A stretch of DNA of 64,000 nucleotides from Telmatactis stephensoni (Eukaryota; Cnidaria; Anthozoa; Actiniaria; Isophelliidae): assembly GCA_029948255.1 (NCBI GenBank), contig JALIZF010001831.1, positions 62,001 to 126,000 on the forward strand. The letters run 5' to 3'. The notes below the pieces were generated by a model. The model saw only the letters and a program-made list of their open reading frames with translations. It did no database searches and had not been told where the DNA came from. The position numbers and the translations under genes were made by a program. Shown in pieces: positions 34,861-47,428 of the stretch. The stretch's first letter is position 1. Every line of letters starts with the position of its first letter.

Positions 34861-37800
34861 TAGTTGAATCGGAATGTTTTTACATGATGTCTGTTATGTC
34901 TTTAACTTATAAAAGATATAAAGTTTCACGTTTTTTCAAAAAGGATCTTTAGTCGAGTTCAAGCTCATTAAACAAACTCATTTCGCCGTTGGCTGTACAA
35001 ATGGGTTTCAAATGATTGAGGATTTTCATTCTGTAGAACGTAGTTACAAGTACATCATGGGAAGATAAAAAGATCGTGCGTGTTTGAAAAGGTGACCCGA
35101 CAACAACTGAAAATCATCACTAAGGTTTCATCAGTGTCTGTAAACAGAAATGTAAACTTTTTTCTTGGTCATTTCATAGTCCGTACGAACTTGTTAGTTA
35201 CAAGCCAATGTGCATTTCATATAAAATTCCAATTAAAGTTGCTCCCTAAAAAACAACAACAAAATGTCACTTTGGTCATGGTGAACACAACAGAGTCCAA
35301 CAAAAACAGTCGAGTTCAGTGATTGTTTGACGCAAGAAGCATCTCATTTAAACCTTGTAGAGAAAGAAAAGCGTAAAAATCAATTATTTGCTTTTTCCAT
35401 TCATGTGCATTTCTTGCCTTTCCATGGGCTGCTACCAACTTCTATTTAGAAGATCAATCGCAATCGAGTTCGACATTAAGCAACGTAACACTGCACTGGT
35501 CCTTTTTGACCAAAGTACGGCCATGCAAGGTATGTATTGTTATACCCTTCGAATTTTCTTCCTCTTCCTCCAAGATGTGCTTCCTTTTAGCAAATAGCTC
35601 TCTCTCAATAATGGACTCACAAATCAATATGTCCGCCGCATTCTGATAAGGAATTGTATCATGTAATTACAATGCAGCAAAGATAGAAGACCTTATGAGT
35701 TTGTAAAATGAGTACGTGTGCGATGACTGAAAATCGACACTAACTTGACATGATCTTATATCATGAAGTTTACACTTTTTTCTGTGCAATCTCATAATCC
35801 GTTGCAAAATGAAGCCCGGATGCTCATTTCCAAATGTCCATTAAACGAACTGACTACGAGTTTTGCTGCCATAAAAACAGAACGAGTTTAATACACTCTT
35901 TGGTCGTGGTGCGTGTACAACAACAGTCGGGTTATTTATTAACATATAGCAGTTATACCAATATTGAAAGCTTATCAATTTAAAGAAAGGAGTAAAGGTT
36001 TTTACGCTGAATGTCCTAGACTGTTCTTGCCTGAGTGAGGTCCTTGTTTCACAAAGCGTTCGAAACTTTCTGGTAAATCTACTCACGAGCGCTCGTCAGT
36101 TATGCACGTTTCAGCTATAAAACAGGACCGCCGTATGTTCTATGTCGATGTTGTGTCAAATCCAAGTGTGAAGACAATTTTTTTTCATGCAATCATTGTT
36201 TATGTACTGCGTAGTTTGGGCTACTGTTCCACCTAAAGTAAGAAGCAAGCCTTTTGTAATACCCCCATGAAGTTTCTTCCTCTTCCTCGAAGATGTGTTG
36301 ATCCATTCTGTCAGCCAGAAAATCTCCGAAAAGCACTGAAAGAGTTTAATGATAATACAGTTTAATGACTTCGTGATGTCTCTGGCCTTTTTTCTTTAAT
36401 AAAGATACAAGAAAATTAGTTTGCATTATTGCATGCGTTTTACAGAATGTTCTGTGACAGGTTCACTTAACCGAACGGACAATTTCAAAGCCATCCAAGT
36501 CAGTCGAAGACTAGTTTCTCGACCAATGTCCTGTACAACTAAAAGCAAGCCAACAAAAGTCACATGCAAGGCACGAATGAAGTTTCTTCCGAGTTGAATT
36601 GTAGTTATGCTAATGTCAGCAAAGGATTCCAAGGAATGTTCTTAGATTCTTAGATCGGTTCTTGTTCTTTGAAAAGTTCAGTAACGCCAGCGCAAGTTTC
36701 TCGATCAATATTTCAGTCCTATAATTGGATGGCGTATCGTTCATTAAGTGATCATCGACCAAAACTAACACACAAGGCTTTTGTAATCACACAAAGTTTT
36801 GTAACCCTTCAACACTCTTTCCTTGTCCTCGAAAATGTCAGAGAAAATCTGGAAAGCGATGTAAGTCTCACGAAAAATATATTTACAAATACAAAGCCAG
36901 AAAATAAAGTATCTTTCTACAGTTTAATGATTAACTCACTCTGATTTTTCAACTAGAATGTCTTCAAAGTGTAATAGATATTGTGTTGAAATACTGTCAC
37001 TACAATGCAATGTCTTAAAGGCTTAACGTACACCACTAGTTGCTCAAAACATAAAAGACTATTCAACTGAAACTGTCCTCTTGCATGGAAATTACACTTT
37101 CGTCCTTTTAACAAGCACTCGAGTGATGGTTTTTAACTTGTAGTTATACTTATTGAAGCCAATGAAACTGAAGGGTAAAGAACGTCCTTTGACTGTACTA
37201 TGTGTTCTTCTTGTTCAATCCAAAATACGACAAGTTTCTCGGTCAACGTTTCTTGCGTACAGTTCCGACAAAGTATGTAAGATGTCAGCATAAATTTTGT
37301 GTCGGAAAAACTCTGATAAGATTCCATGGTTGTTGCGTAGACTTTTCGCGATGTACGCGGCACACGAAGATAATTCAGCGAGTAAGTCACTAGATTTAGG
37401 GACATAAAACCTCACTTATTGATTTCCATTTCGAGCGTAAGCCCGGACGACGAGCGTATAAAGGACGCAACAATAAAAACAGCATTTTTCAATATAAATC
37501 CCGTAACTATTTGTTGGTTGTGTTGTAGTTCATTTCTATCTATCGATTTCATCGACTTACGTTCCATCACAATGCTCTTTTAAAGTACAGTACAACTTCA
37601 CGTGGCTTAGTTAAAACGCCCTTCTTTCAGTGTGCCTTTCTCAATTCAAATTCTACTTGGAGCCATTTTTATTCGGCTGATCCTGGCGTACTGTATGCCT
37701 ATAGGCCATTGTAAAGCAAAACAGAAGTTTCAAATCTATTTCGACGTCGACATTCATTAGTCCCGAGTTATTTATTGACTTGCAGTAATATTAATTGGAG

Positions 37801-40800
37801 TTTAAAGGATGGAAAACGTGTTTACAACTGAATCCGTTCGACTGATATGTTAACATGAACTTCTGACTAGCTGCGGCCATTAAAACAACAAGAGTTGGCT
37901 ATCGCCAACCCCATGCAAAGTTTACGTCATGGTATACAACAACAGTCCAGTTGGTTATTAACTGGCAGTAATAGGTTATTGGAGTTAATAGGCTTAAAGA
38001 ATGAAAAATGTTTTTACAACTGAATAAGTGTGTTTCCGATATCATTTTTACATGAACTTACGACAACTTGCTGAAGCAAAAACAACAACTTCTGTCGTCG
38101 ACTTCATGCAGAATATGGCACGCAACAACTGTCGAGTTGTTAAGTAGCTACTATACAATTGTAATTATATCAATTCTGAATAATGAGATGGAAAACGTTT
38201 TTACAGTCGAATTTTCTTGGGCTTTTCTGTTCCTTAATTGAGTGTAAGTTGTTTCAACCTCAAGTGCCAAGACAATTGCTTCGGTTAATAATGTTTCCCG
38301 CTGTACAATAAGCCATACTGAATTCTACCAAAAAAAATGCTCGAAACTCTGTCATCCCCTTTCTTTTCCACGAAGATGTGTTCAGTGATCAATTCCATGA
38401 GCCAGAAAGTCTAGAAAGTAATGCAACGAATAAATGTGTTTGCAAGTGAAAGCCAAAGAAAATAAAGTATCTTTTACAATTAAATGATTTCCTCGTGATT
38501 ATCTGTTTTGTCTTCAACATATAAAAGATAAAGCTGAAATATTTATTTAATACAATGGTTTCGAGGCGCTAAAATTATACAAAGTCTACTCAAATTTTTT
38601 CTCTTAATATAAGGCTCACAAATTGGGTTCAAACGATATGAAACGCTCGGGTTTTTTATGAAACGTTTTTAGAAGTGTGCGGCGAAGATGAAACGTTCTT
38701 GTGAGCTTGAAAAATGAGTATAACAACTGAAAATTATCATTTACTTTTGTTGATCTGTAATGGCATTTTTCAACTCTTTCCTGGACATTCTCCTAATATG
38801 TTGTAACACATTACAAGCTGGTGGTGTACTTTTTCAAATGTCCATTCGAAGGCGTTCGACTTGTTAGTGCTAGGCACAAAACAAATAACCAGAGTATTTG
38901 TTATCAATTCCGTTGCAGACTGCATGAGAGATAATATTTGTTCATGGGGTGCAACAGCAGTCGACTGAGTTATTTATGAAGTAACAGCAATGGAAGCTTA
39001 TCTATATAACGGATAGAAGAAAATTTCTAAGCCGACTGTTCTTTGATTGCGCTAGTTGTTGCTGGTTCCGGATCAACTTTCGCACACAAGTTTTTTCGGT
39101 GAATGATTCTTGAATGTTTCTCGAACTCGTTTCACAAAAATAAATAAACATGTAGGTCAGTCATACCCAATGACTGAGAAACTTCTTTGAGAATTGAGCC
39201 CAGCAACAACTGGCACAGTCAAAGACCGTACATTCGGCTTCAAAATCTTTTTCCATCCGTCATGTTCTTGAGCTTCCACTGTTACGTGTCACTTCATAAA
39301 GAACTCGACTGTTGCACCCATCACCAAATATTATCTTTCGTGGATGCAGTCTCCATCGGTCATGATAGCTTATGAATTTGGAGAATCGAAAAACTTTTTT
39401 ATAGATTTTCTTTGGAATGTTGTCTGCTCAGTGGTTTTTCAAACTTATTTCCGAGCACAAGTTTATCTGATTATGTTTCCACGGATAGCATGCTGTTTTA
39501 CCAAAAGTCTCTCACAAGATTTTTGTAAGGTTTTCAATGAACGTACAACTAGTTGTGGCCATAAATGAACGCTGAGTCTCTACGGTCAATCTCATGTACA
39601 ATATTCTTACAACAACAGTCGAGTTGTTTATTAATTTGTAGTACACCAGTGGAAGCAAACGAATAATTCAGTAAAGTGAGGAGAAAGTCATTGTTGTTGC
39701 TTGTCTTGCTTCTTTAGCGTACGGGATGGCATATTCCTCCTGCTCCAAAAGTAACGCGCAAGGCTTTTGTAATTCCCCCATGATGTTCGGCTTCTTCTTC
39801 TTCCTTGGCAATATGTAGATCCATTTTGGTCAGCCAGAAGATCTATAGAAAGCAATGATGTAAGACCACATCAGTGAACAAAGCGTGAACAAAGAAAGGC
39901 CTGAGGAAATAAAGTACTTTCACATTCAACTTAATTAATGATTTCTGCCTTTGTCTTTACCTGGATATATAGGAGCCAAAGTTTGATTATTGTTGATGCC
40001 ATGTTGTAATTTTTGAATTATACTTGTCTATTTTAAAAAAGCCTTTTCAATAATAGTCTCACAAATGGGTTTCAAATCATTGACTGAGTGCATTTCGTTT
40101 TTTATGAAACGGGTGTGCACACGAATATAAATAGGTCTTGTGGGTTTGTAAAACAAGCAGAGCAACTGAAATTAAACTTATCACTTACTTTTTATCATCT
40201 GCAAATCAGGAGAGTTAAAGCTACAAGCCGATACACACGTCAGAATAACGATTGAACGCCGTACAACGAGTTCAAGCCATAAAAACAAGAACAGTATCTG
40301 GCAAATAACCTAATGCAAGTACTGTTTTGTTATGGTATACGATACAGTCGAGTTGTATATTAACTTGTAGTTACGCCAATGGAAGCTAATGAATTTGGAT
40401 AATTATTTAAAAAAAATGTTTTTTACAGCCACGTCCTACGACTGAAGGATGTTGTTCTTTCATTCCCAAGCACGCAGACAATAATTTTCAGAGCCAAGTT
40501 AGATATCACATGGTGTATTGTACTCGATCCTGCTGTTTCCATTGCATGGGGTTTGCATAGTCTTTCAACAAAAGTTCAAACATGCAAGACTTCTGTAATG
40601 GTTACATGCATAAAGCATCTTACTCTTCATGGAAGATGTGTAGCTACATATATATTCTGTTAGAGAAAATCCACAAAGCGCAGTGAATAATGTGCGTATA
40701 AATCAATAAAAAGCTAGAGAAATTATTCTTAGCATGTTTTACATTTTAATGATTTCCTACCGATCTCTGTTTTGTCTTTAAAGTGACAGAAAAGATGATT

Positions 40801-40830
40801 TTTTGGATGATTTCCAATGCTATTTTTGAG
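34861..40830 (+). repeat. Tandem segmental duplication, unit 2
   Basis: Second copy of 28060-34860. Identity is highest around 35575-35990 (compare 29619-30035), with long stretches almost unchanged. It carries an extra segment of about 430 bp near 39050-39480 that contains an inverted copy of its own neighbouring sequence. Confidence 0.85.
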
Positions 40831-41489
40831 GACCCTGTAAATTATTCAACATGATTACTTAAAACTGTAAATCCGTTACAACACGATAATTGCTGATGCA
40901 CAAGTCAGTACTTCGTATGAACGTACGACTGTTTTTTGCCTTTTTGAATTGCCGCAGCCCCACCCCCCCCACCCCAACATTTCTCTATCGCAAGCCTTGT
41001 GCAGATTGCACAGTAATAATATCAATTCAATTTGGCAACAGTCGAGTTGTTTATTAACTTGTAACAGTTTTACTAATGGAAGCTAATAAGTTTAAATTTG
41101 GCTGAATGTGCTTGTCTTGGTTCAACCCAAATACAAAGATAAGTTTCTCCATCAATGTGCCTGCATAGCCAGTACTGAATTGTACTGTTTCATGATCACC
41201 AAAAATAACATGGAAGACGTTTGTAGTACCTCATGAAGATTCTCCTTCCCTCGAAAGAGGAATGGAGATCTTCTGCACTGTAGAAAATCTGAAATGCACC
41301 ATTAAATATGATTAATAATGAATTATGTGCTTACAAATCAGCAAAAAGCCAAGAAAACAAAGCAATTTTCACAGTTTACTTCACTTCTGTTACGCCGTTA
41401 AAACATATATATGTAATGATATAAAGAATAATTTTGTAATCATTGACAATGCAATGAAGTCTGTTATTTATCGTTCAAACTTGCTTAAA

Positions 41490-44400
41490 ACTGTGCGTAA
41501 AATAAGTTGCACATGTTGATCACTTCCCTGGCTTGTAAAAACCAAAATTGTGCAAAATCTGTCTTATAGACATCAAGTCACAGCTGCCGATCTTTGTGCG
41601 TTGGTTTGTAATATCACTAGAGATGCTACTCATTCAAAAATTCTCACGAAATTGTTTTAAACGCTAAAAATGCAGCGGTTTTTTTCAAAATGAAAATGAG
41701 GACTAAAAACAGTTACAAGAATCGTAAAATAAAAGCCTGATCAATTAAAATTGGCCATTTGAAGCATGAAATGCATGTCAGCCATGTTGTCTAAGAGTAG
41801 TCCTGTAAATATATTGATGTGAGAGAGTCATTACTTGCAATTTATAACTTAAACAGGGAATTATTAAGTCCGCCATACATTAGCCGGCCCACTTCTGTAC
41901 GATTTGACTGTATGACCGTTCAAATCAGACAAGTCAACAAATCAAGTGGATAGCTCGTGCCTCGAACTCCTCGAGGGATAATAGTTAACACCACAACCAT
42001 GACTGTTGCATTTAGAGCATAAATAGATTACCCCAGTGTAACATACTTTAAGTAGGGCTTCTATATAATTGAAATTGCTTCCAAAGGTCTTTGCGAAAGT
42101 TTGCTCAGTTACTAAGTGATCCAGATTAAAGAATCAACAAGGTAAGACCAATTCTGAGAGTGAGATGATTAGTCTCGATATCACCACTCCGTCCATGAGC
42201 GGGCCGCACAGATTGTTGTTGTCGGAATGACAGTAACTGAAGAAGTTGATAACCTCTTTTACTGTCTCCCCCATGGAATGCTTATATTTGAGAGATTTTT
42301 TACATTTCCAAATTAGTTACGCTTTGAAGGATTTCAGTTAGCGAACGTGCGGACAGAACCGTCTACCAGCTTTAAATTCTCTTCCTTGACCTCGTTAGTG
42401 GGACCACATTTAATGTACCTACTGTAAAGCAAGCCGAATTTTGTTTATATAGATTGAAAGGAATCTTCAAATTATGGGTATTCAAAGTATCAAAATAAAA
42501 ATTTTTACTTGTCGCACACGTCTATACGCACCGTATATCTATTGTAATATTACAAAAGCAAGCGCTAAGAGTTTTCAGTATGTGTCATTTGATTTGGTTC
42601 AAAGCAAAGTACAATGCATACGTACTGCAAGTACAAGGAATAAAAGTGTTACCTGTGGCGGGATTGCCCTTTTGCGATTTCATTTTAGATAGGATGTTGT
42701 CGTGCTGCGAATTTATAAATTCATCTAACAATGTTCTACCTTATATATATAGTTAGATAGATAGATGTGGCCGTCAACAGTTGCCAGTTCGTAGTGGCCG
42801 TTAGCCAAACCTAAATACTTGGAGATAACTATGGGCTCTGATGGGACTTCCTATCGAGATTTAGACTCATTATCCACTTTGTAAATAAACCTCTACAAAA
42901 TATACTTTATTGATACCTCTGATAGTTTAGAAGGACTAAATTATATTTTGGCAATCATTGCATGCAAGCAACGCCCGATTTATATTTTAAGCGACATTTT
43001 TGGTTTGCATCTAATTAAAATATGGTATATTTGTATGATTGTATACCGACAACTTTTCTGTAATGATCGAGTGTATATACATTTCTTTTATTAAACAATA
43101 CCAAACATTTCCATGCACTAACGTTTCAGAAAGGTTAAAACGAAACTACAACGAAACTACAGCTGAATTCAAGAATACTGTCGTCCACTTTTTGTGTCAA
43201 AGTAGTTTTAGCTGTCCAGGTCTTTCATAATTCTCCCTGTGGGGTAAGTCTGGCTGAGATTGTGGATTCGCCGTTCCTGAAGGCTTACATCAAGAAAATT
43301 TATAATTTGTATGAAAAAAAGATTTAGTTCGCTCAATCAAGAAAAGCCTTTTTACTTCGAGAGAGCCGATTAGTGACGCCCAGTTAATCACTATCTAGTG
43401 GGAAAGCGATTTGACTGGTGCCCGAACTTCAGTATGTAATGGGATAGGACTGCTCTGACCGGATGACTCTGCCTCGGAATTTAAATATTTTACTCAACTA
43501 TTAACGACAAAAAGTCCTATAAATGTTAATGCACTATCGTACAAAGAGATATTTAGCCTTTTCAACTATTTTTCGCTTACCTTTTTATAATCCTAGCTAA
43601 CCATTTTGCTTGGAATGCATGTTTCTTTGAACTATCCGCTAGGTCAATTCAAAGTGACTAATTTACCAACATTCAGTGCTCTTTGAAGGTAATAGTATCC
43701 GTTGAATAAGAAATACGAAGTTTGAGGAAATAAGTGAACTACAGCCGAGGCAGTTGCGGAATCATTGACTTTTTGGTGACGTCTTTCTTTAGTAGTCAGA
43801 TAACTAGAGAGTACGTTTGTATATTTTGTTTTGTATATACATCTACTTATTCAGTTTGCACAAACATCGACCCTTTCAAAACACAGAAGCTGAAACCGAA
43901 ATGGACACTGGGAAATCTGTTGCCCGGGATCTGTTGATTAGATGATTTTAAAGAAGCGCGCCGACGTGCACGTTTCAAATAGCGACTGGCACAAATTGTT
44001 GGTATTCAAAACACGATTTTGTAGCGAATTCATAGATAAAACATATGAAAATGCATATATTACTAGTGTACCCAGGAGCCATTTCGGTTTCATCTCCTTG
44101 GTTTGATGATTTTGAAAGAGTCAATGTTTGTGCAAGTAGTTATATTCTAAATACAGAATGACCTTGACCAAAAACAATGCAAGTAAATAATACTGTGTTG
44201 GCACACTCGATATTGACGTAGAATAACACCATCCGATTAGCATGTTCTCCATCAAAATGAATGAAAAGTCTGAAAGAAACTTGTTTTGCATCGTTCATGC
44301 CTTGGAAGTATTGAAAGCCACTGTTAAAACTTAAAGAAGGAAAATGTTCAAGACTAAATTGCGTGAAAAAGCTAATCAGAGGGCGGCATGACATTAGTCA

Positions 44401-47148
44401 CGTGAGACGGCCAAGTCCTCACGAAGTTATTTTGAGTACAAAATAACTTATTTAGGTTTATTTAGGTATTTTGAATACCTTCGCATGTTTACTTTCCTGT
44501 ATCAATGACAAAATGTTGATAAAATACCTCTGAAACTGAAGTGAGGATAAACTTGAAACTACGCATCCAATTAACCGTATTTGCAAGGAAAAACGCCGAT
44601 TTAGTATAGACAAAAAGCCTAAACGGAGAAAAAAGATGCATTTTTCAATTGTTTTAATTTTTTTAGTTTTGAGTAATTCTGGAACTGACCCGTTCATTGA
44701 TACCACGCAAAGCATCAAACTGAGCGGATATGCGATTGGATTGTTTAGTCTCATATATGCTAACAATTGAGCACTAAATTAGAACTTTAGGTATCAAGAT
44801 TCCAGGCTACGATACGCCAATCGGATATGAATTTAAAAAAACATCTTTTTTTAGTTACGGTTCAAGCCTGTCCACTTTAAAACGACGTTTTTATCAGTTT
44901 TGTCCAAGGTGCAAAAAACGACAAAAAATTCGTTTTCAAATTTAGAGTGGACGTAGTCAGTCTCCTTAAGTACTCAGTCTCCTTAATTGAACGAAAATTG
45001 ATCAAACTTGGAAACTAATTATTTCAACTCGAAAATATTTAACCCAAATATGGAGAACTACTAGAGCGCGCGCGGTATAAGTTTTTTCCCGCCTGCAGTC
45101 AATGTTGTAACCTAGTAACCACCATTTTACGAGACCTACTGAGTACTGGATACGAATATCCTTAATATACCTTAATTTCCCCTCGGGAATCTCAAATAAG
45201 AACGCCTGCTTTGCAGAGCATCGCGGGCCAGATTTCGCGGGCTTTTGCGCGGCCGCGTCTTGTCCACAGGAAACCCATGAAAAATCTATTTAACCTTTTT
45301 TTCGCATTAATACTATCATTTTTTATCCCGTTGTGTAGTTTACATATAGAATAAAGCAAACATATACAAAAAGGTACCGTATAATCTATTTTAACCTTTT
45401 TTATTTTATTTTTTCATAAATCTGATAAATTCTGTTGGTTATCCTGTGGTCTCTTTGGCAGAGTGGAATCGCAAATTTGAACTGGTGACGCATCTTTACA
45501 GTTTTGTTTATTACTAAGTAAACTATTACCTTACAATTATAAAGCTTAGCCATCCAGGAACCTCGGAGCACCTTGAAAATTTGGGGGGATGGGGGATCAG
45601 CCCCCCTCCCCTCCCCGTTCTCCTCGGTCCCTGCATTCAGGTTTGAAACATTGCTGTCAGTTTTCTTAAGAATTCTTGGTACCTACAATGGCCTTCTTGG
45701 CTGAAAAAAAATTGCCCGCGGTGTTACTTTACAGCTAGTAAGTACTTGACCTTTTAGGTTGTTTACTGAAAAACGCATGCCTACTGAGGACCAATACGAG
45801 TTTTGTGAAAAAAGCCGACTGCATTTGTAGTAAACACCATATCCTGTTTACATATAGTTAGATAACATGAGTTACGAACAATTAACATGAATGGACAGAT
45901 TGATAACCCCTGTCCCACGGTATTGTTTGTTGAAGTCAATATACTCTGAAGATAACTCCTAGTTCGCGTATCTAAAAGTTCAAAATAAAAATAGACTTAA
46001 CCAAAGCATAATAAAAGTGAGGCAAACGTACGTGTTTTCTTAGGGTTCTCAGTAATAGTCGAGTTTTTGTTGGATTCTAGATGATAACTTTATCCGGCTT
46101 TTTAATTATGGTAATAGCTGTCAGGTCAAAAGTTTCTTTTAGAAAATGGACTTAGATGAGCGTTTTCGAAAATAGTCACTTTGAAAATCGTTTTCAAAAA
46201 GAAGTGTTTAAGGGAAGAATGATCAGCGTACAACAGGTGTAAAAGGCTATTGTTAGCGCGCGTCGCAGTCAGATATTGCCATGATCGAGTTTCGTTTGTT
46301 CGCTTATCAAATAATTGATAAAAAAACACAATCGATTACAACGGTATTTCGACTATTCTAAGTCAAAGATGATCACTCATTCCAGGATCGTTTCCGTGTG
46401 GACAGTCGCAAACACGCCGGACAATGTGACTCATTTCCAGTCTTTTTTTCAGCGGGATAAACAAACGTTTGCGCATGTTCATTAGTGCCCAGGATCCGAG
46501 GCCGTTTTCATAGCGCCTTCATCGTTCTCTTGTGTACAGGCAAAAACGAAGTATAAAGATCGTGACGAAACTTTGGGCAATAAAAACTATTCAACTGTTG
46601 TACAAAGCCAGAGTTGTTACTTTCAGAAAATTTGTGTTATTTGTAAATGGTTTTGATTAATAAAAGTTGGATAAAAGTGTTAATCCAAAGTGAACATGCA
46701 TTTGAATTGAAAATGAGTTTTAGGCCTTCTTTCGCTCAATTGCCATATCCTTCTTGGCTAAACTGCAATTTACCCCTGCGGCCACTTTAAATTTGAATAA
46801 AAATACAGGATAACAACTTTGTACAATTCAATTGAAAAGACTGTTTTAAACAGTTTTTTTAACTATCTGAGAGACCTTCTAAGAAGTTTACACATTCAAC
46901 CAACAACTAACTGAAGAGGCCGCGAGGCGAAACATTTTTTTAGATTTGGAATTAAGGTTAGAGCGACAGCGGTGCGTCATGCAAAGAGAGATCAAGGTAG
47001 AACTACCAAATTGAGTGTTAATCCAAAACGAAAATTGAATTAAAACTTGCACAAGTAGCTAGTTTTTGGTACTTTTAGCCATTAATACCCGATATTGAAA
47101 AAATCTCCTCTTAAATACAATGTATCTTCTATTGATTCGTAGTTTACG
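41490..47148. other. AT-rich intergenic spacer
   Basis: No exon or conserved protein found on either strand. Visible items: a TAGA run near 42750-42765, a foldback at 43857-44137, an 83-bp hairpin with GTCCACTTTAAA ends at 44870-44952, a GC-rich stretch with CGCGCGCGG near 45066, and a G-run/C-run pair near 45585-45620. The rest gave nothing I can support. Confidence 0.6.
43857..44137. repeat. 280-bp foldback, dispersed family
   Basis: GCACAAACATCGACCCTTTC at the left pairs with GAAAGAGTCAATGTTTGTGC at the right, followed inward by GCTGAAACCGAAATGG and CCATTTCGGTTTCATC. A single arm of the family is seen in a TRIP13 intron at about 61255-61310 (CATTTCAAAATCATCAAACA, GACCGAAGTGGCTCCTGG). Confidence 0.7.
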
Positions 47149-47428
47149 GAGGCAGCATGGCCGAGTGGTCAGAGCGTTGGTCTCGCAATTTGGCGGTCCC
47201 AGGTTCGATTCCCGCTCTGGCCACTAGCTGAGACTGAATTTGTTCCGATTTCGATTAGTTCAAATTCAGTTTCTCGGCCGCCATGCTTGTAATATAGCCA
47301 ACCTGGTTTGCCTCCTTGCCAGTTGGGATTCTTAATCCATTTATGTTTGATTTATATGATTTAGTTAGGATTTGTACTGAAATTGAGCTGAAAAGCCCTG
47401 TTGAGGGAGTCTCAATCATGTATTTTTT
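47149..47428 (+). mobile_element. tRNA-derived SINE, family A, copy 1
   Basis: The head has an A box (TGGCCGAGTGG) and a B box (GGTTCGATTCC). The body begins CTGAGACTGAATTTGTTCCG, then AGTTCAAATTCAG, then CCTGGTTTGCCTCCTTGCCA and GTTGGGATTCTTAATCCA, ending AGTCTCAATCATGTATTTTT. It is almost identical to the copy at 50100-50370, which suggests recent mobility. It depends on a LINE for movement; no LINE frame is present here. Confidence 0.85.

Larger units (their letters stand above)
27100..41490 (+). repeat. 14-kb array of diverged tandem monomers (about 0.6-0.9 kb each)
   Basis: The same ordered blocks recur many times in direct orientation. Order: CAGTCGAGTTGTTTATTAAC; GGAAGCTAAT; TTTTTACAGCCGAATGTCC; CAAGTTTCTCGGTCAATGTT; AACATGCAAGGCTTTTGTAA; TGAAGTTTCTTCCTCTTCCT; GATCCATTCTGTCAGCCAGA; AAGCCAAAGAAATAAAGTAT; AGTTTAATGATTTCCT; GTTTTGTCTTTAA; GGCTCACAAATGGGTTTCAA; ACAACAACTGAAAATTATCA; a CCATAAAAACAAGA block. 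The GTCGAG(T)TG block is seen, for example, near 29973, 32597, 33566, 34350, 35925, 38133, 39620, 40348 and 41050. Monomers are strongly diverged and some are truncated. The longest open frames are about 100 codons and not shared between monomers, so it is probably non-coding. Confidence 0.85.

Noticed and set aside
27100..41490. CRISPR-like array
   Set aside because: The repeats are long, diverged and without regular unique spacers, and the host is an animal.
44140..44394. 84-codon minus-strand frame
   Set aside because: It overlaps the start of a dispersed foldback and resembles no family; codon pattern gives no support.
47151..47225. Possible functional tRNA gene
   Set aside because: Same reason; the head and body are repeated at 50100 and 57292 with a shared non-tRNA tail.
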